The notes beneath the pieces are model-generated. The model was given only the letters and a program-made list of their open reading frames with translations. It ran no database searches and had not been told where the DNA came from. A DNA stretch of 64,000 nt from Corallococcus interemptor. GTDB taxonomy: Bacteria > Myxococcota > Myxococcia > Myxococcales > Myxococcaceae. Position numbers and translations under genes: made by a program. The stretch is from the NCBI RefSeq assembly GCF_003668875.1, contig NZ_RAWM01000009.1:1-64000 (forward strand), in the 5' to 3' direction. Positions 1-8,832 of this stretch are shown here, in pieces (position 1 is the stretch's first letter; each line of letters opens with the position of its first letter).

Positions 1-42
1 GTGTACGGACGCGGGGTCCGGGAAGTAGCTTCGCCTCCGCCG

Positions 43-918
43 ATGTCGACCCGTCCTTCTCGCGCGCTCCTCTTCCTGGCGTTCCTGTCCACGGCGGCCC
101 AGGCCGCTCCGGAATCCGCCCCCGGGCTGACCGCCTCGCCCGTGCTGCCCACCGCTCCGGCCCGGGCCGCCCTCCCGGCGCCCGCGCCCCGCCGCACCGT
201 GCTGCTTTTGGGTGACAGCCTCATCGCCACGGGCTTCGGGGAGTACCTCCAGAACCAGCTGGCCGCGCACCCGGGCATCCGCTGCGAGCGCCGCGCGAAG
301 TCCTCCACGGGCCTGGCGCGCCCGGACTTCTTCGACTGGCTGGAGGTCGGTCAGCAGGAGGTCCAGGAGCACCAGCCGGACGTCGTGGTGGTCATCCTGG
401 GCGGCAACGACGGGCAGGCCCTGCACACGCGTCAGGGGCGCGCCACCGTGGCCTGGGGCAAGCCGGACTGGCAGGGCGAATACCGCCAGCGGCTCACCGA
501 CTTCGTCACGGCCATCTCCGCGCCGGGCCGCAAGATTGTCTGGCTGGAGCTGCCCGCCACGGGCCGCCAGCGCTTCGAGCAGAAGCTCACGCTGATCCGC
601 GACCTGCAGCGGGAGGTCATCGCCGGGCGTGGAGACGCCGTGCACCTGGAGACGCGGCCCTACTTCACCGACGCGCGCGGCAAGGCGCTGAAGCAGGCCC
701 GCGTGGAGGGCTTCCGCAAGCCCATGCGCCTGCGCATGACGGACGGCGTGCACTTCACCGTGGCCGGCGGCCGCTACTTCGCGAACAAGGTCTATCCGGA
801 GGTTCTGGGCGTGCTGGGCCTGGAGGCCCCGTCTCCAGACGAAAAGCACACCGCGCGCCCCGCGCCCGTGAAGCCGGCGATGCAGGCCGCCGCCCCGGCG
901 ACGTCAGCGGCCCCGTAG
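43..918 (+). CDS. Secreted SGNH/GDSL-family hydrolase (DUF459-like)
   Basis: Predicted exported SGNH hydrolase of 291 residues. I chose the ATG at 43 because it is followed directly by a signal peptide (basic start, hydrophobic stretch, AQA cleavage site); the reading frame is also open to the window edge. A proline/alanine linker leads to the catalytic domain. The SGNH blocks are visible: GDSL with Ser59, GGND with Asn122, and DGVHF with Asp234 and His237. DUF459 relatives are often linked to polysaccharide O-acyl modification, but the substrate here is unknown. The alanine/proline-rich tail after about residue 255 looks disordered. It converges with the next gene, six bases apart. Confidence 0.8.
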   Translation: MSTRPSRALLFLAFLSTAAQAAPESAPGLTASPVLPTAPARAALPAPAPRRTVLLLGDSLIATGFGEYLQNQLAAHPGIRCERRAKSSTGLARPDFFDWLEVGQQEVQEHQPDVVVVILGGNDGQALHTRQGRATVAWGKPDWQGEYRQRLTDFVTAISAPGRKIVWLELPATGRQRFEQKLTLIRDLQREVIAGRGDAVHLETRPYFTDARGKALKQARVEGFRKPMRLRMTDGVHFTVAGGRYFANKVYPEVLGVLGLEAPSPDEKHTARPAPVKPAMQAAAPATSAAP

Positions 919-924
919 CCCCTG

Positions 925-1782
925 TCAGGAGTGGCGCGGCCAGGAGTCCTCGTTGCCCGCGTCCGGACGCAGCCTGCGCACGGCGCGCAGGAGCAGCTCC
1001 TCGTCGCGCGGGTTGGCCAGGAAGCCGCGCGCGTTCAGCTTGCGCGCCCGGTCGAAGCCCTCGTCGTCGTTGGTGCCGTGCACGATGAGCTCGCCCTCGA
1101 TGTGGACCTCGCCCGCGAGCAGCCCCTCCATGGCCTGGAGCGGGGCCAGCACCACGTCGTTCGCGCGCGTATGAAGCACCTCCAGCGGCGTGGCGACGCG
1201 TGACGGGATGCCGTTGCGCGCGAGCGTGCGGGAGATGAGCACCGCGGTGACGGGCGGCCAGCCGTAGAGCATCAGCGGCGGGTGGGGCACGGCGGGGCGG
1301 CGCGGCTCCGGCGAGGACTCGGACGTCTCCCGGATGCCATAGAGGGCGCTGAGCGCGCGGGACAGGGCGCTGTCGGAGGCCAGGTGCGGCTCCACGCGCG
1401 CCTTGCCGGACACGGCGCGCACGTCATCCACCGCGTCCAGCGACAGCGGCGCGGGCACGGCCAGGTGCAGGACCTCCTTGTCCTCGCGCGCCTCCAGCCG
1501 CAGCGGCACGACGCCGTACTGCCGGGCGATGCGCGCGGGCACCAGCTTCGTCAGCGACCGGTCCAGCGGGTGCCGGTCCAGGTCCACGGCGTCCACGTCG
1601 AACTGGACGGCCAGCCCCCGCAGCACGTCCGCCTCCGTGCACACGCCCTCGCTCACCAGGGCGCGTCCCAGCGGGACATGGACCTCGTGGTGGTGCACGA
1701 GCCCCAGCCGCAGCTGGCCTTTGTCCACCACTCCCAGCTCCAGGAGGATCTCCCCCAAGGGGCGTCTGGATCCGATTTCCAT
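925..1782 (-). CDS. MshEN (GspE/PilB N-terminal) domain protein with degenerate receiver-like C-terminus
   Basis: Protein of 285 residues. Residues 1-145 resemble the N-terminal domain of type II/IV pilus ATPases (LGEILLELGVVDKGQL, then a second copy-like segment around 'PARIARQYGVVPLRL'). This domain binds cyclic di-GMP in some homologues. There is no secretion ATPase core. After a Pro/Ser linker, residues about 168-275 look like a response-regulator fold whose phospho-acceptor strand reads NDVVLAPLQ, so the usual aspartate is missing. Such MshEN-receiver proteins are common in myxobacteria. A cyclic-di-GMP or pilus-related signalling role is inference only. Confidence 0.7.
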   Translation of the reverse strand: MEIGSRRPLGEILLELGVVDKGQLRLGLVHHHEVHVPLGRALVSEGVCTEADVLRGLAVQFDVDAVDLDRHPLDRSLTKLVPARIARQYGVVPLRLEAREDKEVLHLAVPAPLSLDAVDDVRAVSGKARVEPHLASDSALSRALSALYGIRETSESSPEPRRPAVPHPPLMLYGWPPVTAVLISRTLARNGIPSRVATPLEVLHTRANDVVLAPLQAMEGLLAGEVHIEGELIVHGTNDDEGFDRARKLNARGFLANPRDEELLLRAVRRLRPDAGNEDSWPRHS

Positions 1783-1852
1783 GCCCCCTCAACGTGGCAA
1801 CCCGCCCCGCACGCGACGACGGTCGGACGGGGGCCCGTCCGGCCGCCCGCCC

Positions 1853-2224
1853 TCAAGCACCGTGAAGGGCGAAGAGCGCTTCGTAGGCTTCCGGCTTGAA
1901 GCCCACGGTGACGGCGTCCTTCGTGACGAGCACCGGGCGCTTCACCAGCTTGCCGTCCTTCGCCAGCCACTCCACCAGCTCCGCGTCGGAGGCCGCGTCC
2001 ACCTTCTGCTTGCCCAGGGCCCGGTAGCTCTGGCCGCTGGTGTTGAGCCACTTGCGCACGGACACGCCGCTCTTGGGAATCCACTGGCGCAGCTCCGCCA
2101 CGGTGGGCGGCTGCTCCACGATGGGCCGGACGCGGTGGGCCACGCCCCGCGCCTCCAGCCACTTCAGCGCCTTCCTGCAGGTGTCACAGCCGGCGTACGC
2201 CAGCACGAGGATGTCGTCGGACAT
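1853..2224 (-). CDS. ArsC/Spx-family thioredoxin-fold protein
   Basis: Small protein of 123 residues with the ArsC/Spx fold. The N-terminal CDTC motif (residues 13-16) is followed by the helix KALKWLEARGV. The family continues with a segment 'WIPKSGVSVRKWLNTSGQSY' and the signature KRPVLV near residue 96. This is the Spx/MgsR/YffB-like branch rather than a proven arsenate reductase, because no arsenic-resistance genes lie nearby. I used the ATG at 2224, where homology begins; upstream codons in frame add an arginine-rich, non-conserved extension. It is divergent from the flippase-like gene that follows. Confidence 0.82.
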   Translation of the reverse strand: MSDDILVLAYAGCDTCRKALKWLEARGVAHRVRPIVEQPPTVAELRQWIPKSGVSVRKWLNTSGQSYRALGKQKVDAASDAELVEWLAKDGKLVKRPVLVTKDAVTVGFKPEAYEALFALHGA

Positions 2225-2379
2225 GCGCGGGCTTCTACCAGACCGCCCGCCGCGAGCAGGCCTCCGAGTGCTTGCCTTCCCGCACGCAGGGCAGGCAGGC
2301 CGCCGCGCCCGGGACCCTGCCCCCCGGGGCGATGAAGCGCATTCTTTCCGAAGCCATCCCATTCCCGGAAAGGAGCCGC

Positions 2380-3417
2380 ATGGAGGGCACTCGCGCCGAC
2401 CCCATCCCCACGCTGGAGGAACCGCTGGAGGTTCCCGCGAAGCGGCGGCGGGGCTGGTGGATTCCAGGGGTGGTGCTGCTCGCCGTGCTGCTGGCGTTCA
2501 TCTTTTCGCGGCACAACGAGGAGAAGCAGTTCCTGGAGCTGCTCAAGCAGGCCCGGCCCGCGTGGCTGCTGGTGGCCGCCGCGTTCCAGGTGGGCACCTA
2601 CCTGTGCGTCGCGGGCATCTGGTGGATGGTCCTGCACCGGGCGCGCATCAAGACGTCGCTGTGGTCGCTGGCGCGGCTGTCGCTCATGAAGCTCGCGTTC
2701 GACCAGGTGATTCCCACCGGCGGCGTGGGCGGGTCGCTGCTCGTGGGGCGGGGGCTTCGCCGCGAGGGCGCGAGCCCCGGCACCGCCGCGGGCGCGGTGC
2801 TGCTCACGGTGCTGTGCTTCTACATCGCGCAGGCGCTGGGCGTGGGCGCGAGCCTGTACTTCCTCTGGCGCCGCTCGGAGCTCAACGAGTGGATCCAGTG
2901 GCTCGTCACCGGCTTTGGCGTGGTGGCGTTGATCATCCCCCTGGGCATCCTCTGGGCCACGCGGCACCGCGAGTGGAAGCCGGGCCGCTTCGCGCGGCGC
3001 ATCCCGTCGCTGGGCACGCTGCTCAAGGCCATCGCGGAGGTGCCGCCCGGCATGCTGCTCAACCCGGGGCTGCTCGCGCGCGGCGTCGTCCTGCAACTGG
3101 CCGTGTACGTGCTGGACGCGGCCACGCTGGGCGCCATGCTCCGCGCCATGGGGCAGACGGTGCCCCTGAGCACCGTGTTCGTCAGCTTCATGGTGGCCTC
3201 CATGGCGGAGACGGTGTCCATCATCCCCGGCGGCGTGGGCACCTACGAGGCCGCGTCCGTGGGCATGCTCAACCTCTTCGGCGTCCCGGTGGAGGCGGCG
3301 CTCGCGGGCACGCTGCTCCTGCGCGGCTTCACGCTCTGGCTGCCGCTGTTGCCCGGCCTGTACCTCCTGCGCCACACCTTCCGCCGCCGCCCCGTGCCTG
3401 GCGGCCAGGCAGGCTGA
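2380..3417 (+). CDS. Lysylphosphatidylglycerol synthase TM-region / UPF0104 flippase-like membrane protein
   Basis: Polytopic inner-membrane protein of 345 residues with about eight hydrophobic segments, of the AglD/MprF-transmembrane (UPF0104) family. Typical features are FDQVIPTGGVGG near residue 107, where this family carries its conserved loop, and SIIPGGVGTYEAA near residue 280. It has no aminoacyl-transferase domain, so it may move lipid-linked substrates across the membrane rather than modify lipids. The ATG at 2380 was chosen because GGAAAGGAG sits four bases upstream and the first transmembrane segment follows. The longer frame starting at 2272 lacks such a site. Confidence 0.8.
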   Translation: MEGTRADPIPTLEEPLEVPAKRRRGWWIPGVVLLAVLLAFIFSRHNEEKQFLELLKQARPAWLLVAAAFQVGTYLCVAGIWWMVLHRARIKTSLWSLARLSLMKLAFDQVIPTGGVGGSLLVGRGLRREGASPGTAAGAVLLTVLCFYIAQALGVGASLYFLWRRSELNEWIQWLVTGFGVVALIIPLGILWATRHREWKPGRFARRIPSLGTLLKAIAEVPPGMLLNPGLLARGVVLQLAVYVLDAATLGAMLRAMGQTVPLSTVFVSFMVASMAETVSIIPGGVGTYEAASVGMLNLFGVPVEAALAGTLLLRGFTLWLPLLPGLYLLRHTFRRRPVPGGQAG

Positions 3418-3532
3418 CTTCACGGCAGGTCGAGGCGCGCTTCACCCGTTCGTGACGGCTTCCCGTGGCCACCCGTCTTGCGCGATGGTTCGCTCCAGCG
3501 TGGACGACACCGGAAGCGAGAACGAAGCACTC

Positions 3533-3943
3533 ATGAACCTGGGCCCGGCGCTGTTCCTCCACCCCGGCGTGAAGGTGCGCCCGTGCGAGTGGGGGATGGG
3601 CGTCTTCACCGACGTCTTCATCGCCGCGGGCGAGCTCATCGAGGAGTGCCACTACCTCAAGGTCCCTCAGCGCCTGTGCCGGGGCGAACCGCTCGACGAC
3701 TATGTTTTCGAGATTCGTTGGCACCGCCACGAGCAGCACCGCTATGGGAACTGGGTCGCGCTCGTGATGGGCTACGGGATGATCTACAACCACGCGAGCG
3801 ATCCCAACGCGGAGTACGGCCGCGCGGAGGACCGCGATGTGTTCCGTTATCACGCACTGCGGGACATCCACCCTGGTGAGCAGATCTTCATCTCGTACGG
3901 TGAGAATTGGTGGAAGGCGCGGGGCGAGGAAGTCCCTCCCTGA
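3533..3943 (+). CDS. SET-domain protein, putative protein-lysine methyltransferase
   Basis: Compact SET-domain protein of about 136 residues. The core starts with 'VKVRPCEWGMGVFT', has the S-adenosylmethionine/knot motif NHASDPNAEY, and ends with PGEQIFISYGENWW, the usual catalytic tyrosine block. There is no cysteine-rich pre-SET or post-SET region, as in other small bacterial SET proteins. The frame is open from a GTG at 3452, and an ATG at 3485 is also possible. I chose 3533 because the fold begins right after it, but no start has a strong ribosome binding site. The substrate is unknown. Confidence 0.75.
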   Translation: MNLGPALFLHPGVKVRPCEWGMGVFTDVFIAAGELIEECHYLKVPQRLCRGEPLDDYVFEIRWHRHEQHRYGNWVALVMGYGMIYNHASDPNAEYGRAEDRDVFRYHALRDIHPGEQIFISYGENWWKARGEEVPP

Positions 3944-4142
3944 GTCGTCCCCACACCGTGTGCGCACCTGACAGGCGTGGACGCACTTCATGCCCCGTGA
4001 GCAGGGCTTCTTTGTCGGGCAAGCGTGGAAACGCCCGGAAATGAAATCCCCCCTGTCCGCGTGGGGAGCAACCGTTACAATGCTGACCGCCTGTGCGCCG
4101 GTCGTCTGTCAGGCCGCGCGGGTGCGAGGAATGCCAGACATC

Positions 4143-5765
4143 ATGCCACTGCGTCGTTTCTACCTCTCCTCCGCTCTCGTGCTGTCCGCCTCCGCCTGCA
4201 CCGGCAACATCGGTGGGCAGGACGCGGCACCTGAGAGCGCGGCGGCGCCCGCGCGCGTGCGCCGGTTGACGCGCGACGAGTACAACAAGTCCGCCGCCGC
4301 GGTGCTGGGCACGGAGGTGGACATCGCCCAGGGCTTCGCGGCGGAGGACACCATCCTGGGCTTCTCCACGCACGAGCGGCTCCAGGTGACGTCGCTCCTG
4401 GCGGATCAGCTGGACACCGCGGCGGTGACGCTGGCGGAGCAGGGCAAGTCACAGCTGAGTGACCTGTACGCGTGCCCCAAGGGCAAGACGCCGGATGAGT
4501 GCGCGCGGTCCTTCATCCAGAAGGTGGGTGAGCGCGCCTTCCGCCGCCCGGTGACTGCGGAGGAGGAGACGGACCTCTTGGCCCTCTTCAACCAGGGCAA
4601 GCAGGGCGGGACCATGGAGACGGGCGCGGAGCTGGTGCTCCAGGCGCTCTTCTCCTCCGCGTCGTTCCTGTACCGCACGGAGCTGGGCCCGGAGACCGCG
4701 CGCAAGGGCCAGGTCGTGGAGCTGACCCCCTACGAGGTCGCCTCGGAGCTGTCCTTCATGGTGACCGGTGGGCCGCCGGACGCCACGCTGCTCGCGTCCG
4801 CCAAGGCCGGCTCGCTGTCCTCGCCCGACGAGCGCGAGGCCCAGGCCCGGCGCCTGCTCAAGACGGAGGCCGCGCAGAACAAGCTGCGCCAGTTCTTCAT
4901 TGAGTGGCTGGGGCTCAACGGCCTGGCCAAGGTCAACAAGAACAACCTCGTGTACCCGGACTTCAGCGTGGACTTCCGCGACTCCATGGTCCGCGAGCGC
5001 GACGCCTTCATCGACTCCATCGTGAAGGACCACTCGGGCTCCGTGGAGGAGCTCATGGGCGCGAAGTACTCGTTCGTGGACGAGACGCTGGCCAACTTCT
5101 ACGGCGGCCTGGACCGCACCAACGTGGATGAGAACACCGGCCTGGGCCGCGTGACGCTGCCCCCGGAGCGCCAGGGCATCCTCACCCAGGCGGGCGTGAT
5201 GGCCACGTACGCCCACTTCGACTCGTCCTCGCCCATCAAGCGCGGCAAGTTCGTGCTCACGCGCCTGTTGTGCCGCACGGTGCCCGCGCCGCCGGCCAAC
5301 GTGTCCACCATTCCCCCGGCCCTGTCGGAGGACGCCACCACCCGCGAGCGCTTCGCGGCGCACACCAACAACCCGAACTGCGCCAGCTGCCACAAGACCA
5401 TCGACCCCATGGGCTTCGGCATGGAGGACTTCGACGGCCTGGGCCAGCACCGCACGGTGGAGAACGGCCGCACGGTGGACGCCAGCGGCGCGGTGATCGC
5501 CAAGGACGGCACCACCAACCTGGGCAGCTTCACCGGCGGCGCGCAGCTGGCGCGCTACCTGACGACGAGCGAGGAGCTGGCCAACTGCGTGCCGCTGCAG
5601 CTGGTGCGCTACGCCATGGGCCGCGACGAGCACGCCTCGGACACGGAGCTGCTGTCCGCCATGCGCACGGGCCCCTACCGCTCGGACCACCTGAAAATCA
5701 CCGAAGCGCTGGTCAGCCTGGTGCGCTCGGCTTCCTTCACGCAGCGGCGTCTGCCCACCCGTTGA
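4143..5765 (+). CDS. DUF1592-type exported lipoprotein with CxxCH motif
   Basis: Protein of 540 residues built from the linked DUF1587/DUF1595/DUF1592/DUF1588/DUF1585 modules. The N-terminal RLTRDEYNK motif is at about residue 40, and the DUF1588 part contains NCASCHKTIDPMGFGMEDFD near residue 413, a single cytochrome-c-like CxxCH site. The start at 4143 gives a short lipoprotein signal ending SASAC; in-frame upstream codons look non-coding. A weak -10 (TACAAT at 4076-4081) lies upstream. These proteins are almost always paired with a DUF1552 protein, as here (12 bases to the next gene). The family is best known from Planctomycetes and myxobacteria; its biochemical role is not established. 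Confidence 0.85.
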   Translation: MPLRRFYLSSALVLSASACTGNIGGQDAAPESAAAPARVRRLTRDEYNKSAAAVLGTEVDIAQGFAAEDTILGFSTHERLQVTSLLADQLDTAAVTLAEQGKSQLSDLYACPKGKTPDECARSFIQKVGERAFRRPVTAEEETDLLALFNQGKQGGTMETGAELVLQALFSSASFLYRTELGPETARKGQVVELTPYEVASELSFMVTGGPPDATLLASAKAGSLSSPDEREAQARRLLKTEAAQNKLRQFFIEWLGLNGLAKVNKNNLVYPDFSVDFRDSMVRERDAFIDSIVKDHSGSVEELMGAKYSFVDETLANFYGGLDRTNVDENTGLGRVTLPPERQGILTQAGVMATYAHFDSSSPIKRGKFVLTRLLCRTVPAPPANVSTIPPALSEDATTRERFAAHTNNPNCASCHKTIDPMGFGMEDFDGLGQHRTVENGRTVDASGAVIAKDGTTNLGSFTGGAQLARYLTTSEELANCVPLQLVRYAMGRDEHASDTELLSAMRTGPYRSDHLKITEALVSLVRSASFTQRRLPTR

Positions 5766-5777
5766 GCTTTGACTCCC

Positions 5778-7154
5778 ATGCCCCGCGACTTCTCCCGACG
5801 CAGCATCCTGAAGCTCCTGTCCGGCACGGCCATGGCGGCGCCCTTCGCGCACCTGCTCACCAGCTCCGTGGCCGAAGCGGCGGACGCCGCGCCCCTGCGC
5901 TTCATCGCCCTGTTCACCCCCCACGGCTTCCTGCCGGAGTACTGGACGCCCAAGGGCAGTGACACGGGCTACGACATCAACTTCGAGAACTCCGTCCTCC
6001 AGCCGCTCCAGCGCCACCGCGACAAGCTCCTGGTGCTGGACGGCCTGGACTACCGCGTCCTCTACGAGCACGGCCGCACCGGCCACGAGGGCGGCCCCGT
6101 CACCTTCCTCACCGGCAGCCAGGTGGAGGTGTCCAGCGGCGACGAGCTGCCCTCCGGCCCGTCCCTGGACCAGGTGATTGGCAACACCATTGGCGGCGTC
6201 ACCCAGTTCCGCTCGCTGCAGCTGCACGCCTTCGAGCAGTTCGGCGCCCAGCACGTCTACAACAGCATCTCCTTCACGGAGAACGGCTCGCGCGTGCCGT
6301 TCGAATTGAACCCCGCCAACGTCTACAAGCGGCTCTTTGCCAGCCTGGGCGGCTCCCCGGCGGAGGCGCAGGCCATCCTGACCCGGCGCAAGAGCCTGCT
6401 GGACTACCTCGTCAAGGACGCCACCCGGCTGAAGTCGCGGCTGGCGGCCGCGGAGGGCACCAAGCTGGACACGCACCTGGCGGCGCTGCGCGACATCGAG
6501 CGGCGGCTCACCCACACCGGCGCGCTCAACTGCGCCCGGCCGGAGGCGCCTTCGGAGAGCGACCTGGGCGACATCAACAGCATGCCCGCGCTCACCGAGC
6601 TGCACATGGACCTCATCGCCCGCGCGTTCGCGTGTGATTTGACGCGCGTGGTGACCATGACCATCCCCGGGTCGTCCATGCCGTGGATTGGCATTGACGA
6701 GGACATCCACAACGACATCGCCCACCGCACGGACACCCAGTCCGAGCCGGCGCGCACCGAAATCCGCCTGCGCATGGTGCGGGTGCAGCGGTGGTACGCC
6801 GAACAGGTGGCCCGGCTGATGGACACGCTCAAGTCCATCCCGGAGGGCAGCGGCACGGTGCTCGACAACACCCTCATCCTCTGGGGGAACGAGCTGGGGG
6901 ACGCCGCCGGCCACATGAACGTGTCCATCCCCACGGTGCTGGCGGGCGGCGCGGGCGGGAAGTTCCGCATGGGCCGCATGCTGTCCCTGCGCCCCGGCAA
7001 GGATCCGCTGGACACGTGGCCGGGCCCGGGCAGCCCGCTGCCGGGCGCGGTGGCGCACAACAAGCTGCTCACCTCCATTGCCCAGGCCTTCGGCGTGAAC
7101 GTGGACCGCTTCGGCCACCCGGACTACGTGGGCACGCTGCCCGGCCTCACCTGA
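5778..7154 (+). CDS. DUF1552-family Tat-exported protein
   Basis: Protein of 458 residues of the DUF1552 family. The N-terminus carries a twin-arginine signal (SRRSILKLLSG, then an alanine-rich cleavage region), so it is exported folded. The body has family segments such as 'FTPHGFLPEYWTP' and 'ILWGNELGDAAGHMNVSIP' near its end, related to the alkaline-phosphatase-like DUF1501 group. The ATG at 5778 is used; a TTG nine bases earlier is also in frame. It forms an operon with the DUF1592 gene and is followed by a strong hairpin terminator. The pair probably acts together in the cell envelope. Confidence 0.85.
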   Translation: MPRDFSRRSILKLLSGTAMAAPFAHLLTSSVAEAADAAPLRFIALFTPHGFLPEYWTPKGSDTGYDINFENSVLQPLQRHRDKLLVLDGLDYRVLYEHGRTGHEGGPVTFLTGSQVEVSSGDELPSGPSLDQVIGNTIGGVTQFRSLQLHAFEQFGAQHVYNSISFTENGSRVPFELNPANVYKRLFASLGGSPAEAQAILTRRKSLLDYLVKDATRLKSRLAAAEGTKLDTHLAALRDIERRLTHTGALNCARPEAPSESDLGDINSMPALTELHMDLIARAFACDLTRVVTMTIPGSSMPWIGIDEDIHNDIAHRTDTQSEPARTEIRLRMVRVQRWYAEQVARLMDTLKSIPEGSGTVLDNTLILWGNELGDAAGHMNVSIPTVLAGGAGGKFRMGRMLSLRPGKDPLDTWPGPGSPLPGAVAHNKLLTSIAQAFGVNVDRFGHPDYVGTLPGLT

Positions 7155-7181
7155 AGCCGGTAGGGCAGGCCTGAAAAGACA

Positions 7182-7216
7182 ACGGGAGCGGACCCCTGGG
7201 GCCCGCTCCCGTTTTT
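7182..7216. terminator. Rho-independent terminator, bidirectional
   Basis: Perfect 10-bp stem (ACGGGAGCGG at 7182-7191 with CCGCTCCCGT at 7203-7212) around an 11-base loop, followed by TTTT. It ends the DUF1592/DUF1552 operon and lies just before the stop of the convergent hydrolase gene. Confidence 0.85.
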
Positions 7217-7243
7217 CGTTTCAGGGACAGACAGCGGTGGGGA

Positions 7244-8548
7244 CTACCCGCCGAGCGCGCCGTTGATGAGGGGCGCGAGGATGCTCATGCCCGCGTCCTC
7301 GTTGTTGTAGTTGTTGGCGGGCTCGTAGATGCGGATGCGCTGGTTGTTGTTGATGAAGCGCGACAGGAAGACGTCCATGGGGATCATCTCGCTGTGGCAG
7401 GCCCAGGACTGCCACGGGCTGTCGATGTACTCGTACCAGTACTTCTTCTCCATCCGCTGGCAGGCGTGCGCGCCCACGAAGGTGATGATGGTGCTGCAGT
7501 GGCTGGCGTTGATGGCGCGCTGGTGCGGGATGAAGTAGCTGAAGTTGTTGTACTTGTTCAGCTCCGTCACGAACGCATCCTGGTCCTGCTTCCAGTACGC
7601 GTGGATGGACGCCTCGTCGTTGGGCGTCTTGAAACGCTCATACGAATAGCGCGAGTAGTTGTAGTCCATCGTGTAGCCCGTGTACGCGAGCTGGTCGTTC
7701 GGGAACTCCGTGGCCACCATCTTGTTGATGGAGCCCATGTCGCTGATGTTGAAGCTGGCCGGCAGCTGGCTGAACACGGAGTCCAGGTTCCACGACGAGC
7801 GGATCTGGTTGTGCAGCGAGCGCGACAGGGAGTTCGCGTTCGGCGCCATGAAGATGGGGCCGGAGTCGTTGATCATGTATCCCTTGGCCGGGTTGATGGC
7901 CTTGCGGATGAAGTAGTAGCCGGCGGAGGTGGACGTGCCGCCCGCGCTGTAGCCCGTCACCAGCAGCTTCTGGACGCTGGGGAACTGCTGCTTGGCGTAG
8001 TTCGCCGCGGCCAGCGTGTTGTTGTAGCCGTTGTGGTACCAGGTCAGCGGCGCCTGGCCGCCGGTGGTATCCGTGTAGACCTTGGCGTTGTTGCCAATGT
8101 GCACGTCGCCCGTGCAGTAGGGCAGGTAGACGATGTTCCAGCCCTTGGTGACGATGTCCTTGCGGTCGCGGAAGGGCAGGCCCGGGTCCGCGCCGTTGAC
8201 GATGGGGGACACGTACTTCGCCGTGAACTGCGTCATGTAGTCGTCGGCGATGCCGTTGGGGTTCGCCGCGCCCAGGATGCCCAGGCGGCCGCTACAGGAG
8301 TCATAGTCCCAGCACGCGCCACCGCCCTCCATCATGAAGAGCACGTTGGGCGAACCCGTCTTGTGCACGAAGAACTTGTACTGAGAGCCGTTGCCACACT
8401 TCAGGCCGGGCAGCGCCACCTTCTGCCAGGGGTAGGTATTTCCGCCGTCCACCAGCACGTCGACGATGCCTTCCACCAGCACTTCGGCATGCGCGGCGCC
8501 CACGGGGGCGGAGAGGGCCAGAAGGCTCATCCAGAGAAAACTTCTCAT
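7244..8548 (-). CDS. Secreted pectin-acetylesterase/Notum-like alpha/beta hydrolase
   Basis: Exported hydrolase of 434 residues. A signal peptide ends at AAHAE. The oxyanion-hole region [11 protein letters not shown] (about residue 90) and nucleophile elbow GYSAGGTS (about residue 195) match the pectin acetylesterase/Notum family; NDSGP and SHCST segments supply likely acid and histidine. Cysteines are plentiful, as expected for a secreted enzyme. GGAGGAAG lies five bases before the ATG. Compared with neighbours it is richer in Asn/Tyr/Lys. It probably deacetylates an extracellular polysaccharide, although the substrate is not shown by the sequence. Confidence 0.75.
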   Translation of the reverse strand: MRSFLWMSLLALSAPVGAAHAEVLVEGIVDVLVDGGNTYPWQKVALPGLKCGNGSQYKFFVHKTGSPNVLFMMEGGGACWDYDSCSGRLGILGAANPNGIADDYMTQFTAKYVSPIVNGADPGLPFRDRKDIVTKGWNIVYLPYCTGDVHIGNNAKVYTDTTGGQAPLTWYHNGYNNTLAAANYAKQQFPSVQKLLVTGYSAGGTSTSAGYYFIRKAINPAKGYMINDSGPIFMAPNANSLSRSLHNQIRSSWNLDSVFSQLPASFNISDMGSINKMVATEFPNDQLAYTGYTMDYNYSRYSYERFKTPNDEASIHAYWKQDQDAFVTELNKYNNFSYFIPHQRAINASHCSTIITFVGAHACQRMEKKYWYEYIDSPWQSWACHSEMIPMDVFLSRFINNNQRIRIYEPANNYNNEDAGMSILAPLINGALGG

Positions 8549-8832
8549 GCGGCTTCCTCCAAGAGGGGGAGTTCGAGTGGGGTTGCGGCCGCGGATGATA
8601 CGTTTTTGTTTATCAGCCGGAAGCAGGGAAACTTCGCTTGCGGTGAAAATAGTGAATTCCGCGTAGAGTGGAGCATTCCATCTGAAAGGATTGTAATTGT
8701 CACTGCGCGTCAGCCAGGGGTTGGGAATTGACGCGCCGGGACATGTTTTAAATGTATCAATTGCGCGCCGCGTCGGTGTGAGGGCATGGCGTGGGTTGCG
8801 GCGGGTGCGGGGCGCGCGGTATGGCCTTGGGC
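8549..8832. promoter_or_regulatory. AT-rich divergent intergenic region
   Basis: This 284-base gap separates two divergent genes and includes an unusually AT-rich stretch for this genome at about 8598-8710 (GATACGTTTTTGTTTATC and GAAAATAGTGAATTC). It probably holds the promoters of both genes. I could not pick out a convincing -35/-10 or -24/-12 pair. Confidence 0.4.

Noticed and set aside
1853-2224. Arsenate reductase function for the CDTC protein
   Set aside because: Family match is to the broader Spx/MgsR-like group and no arsenic genes are nearby, so the enzyme name was not used.
4449-7118. 889-residue open frame on the minus strand
   Set aside because: It lies wholly opposite the DUF1592/DUF1552 genes; its His/Arg/Ala/Gly-rich translation is the expected shadow of GC-biased codons.
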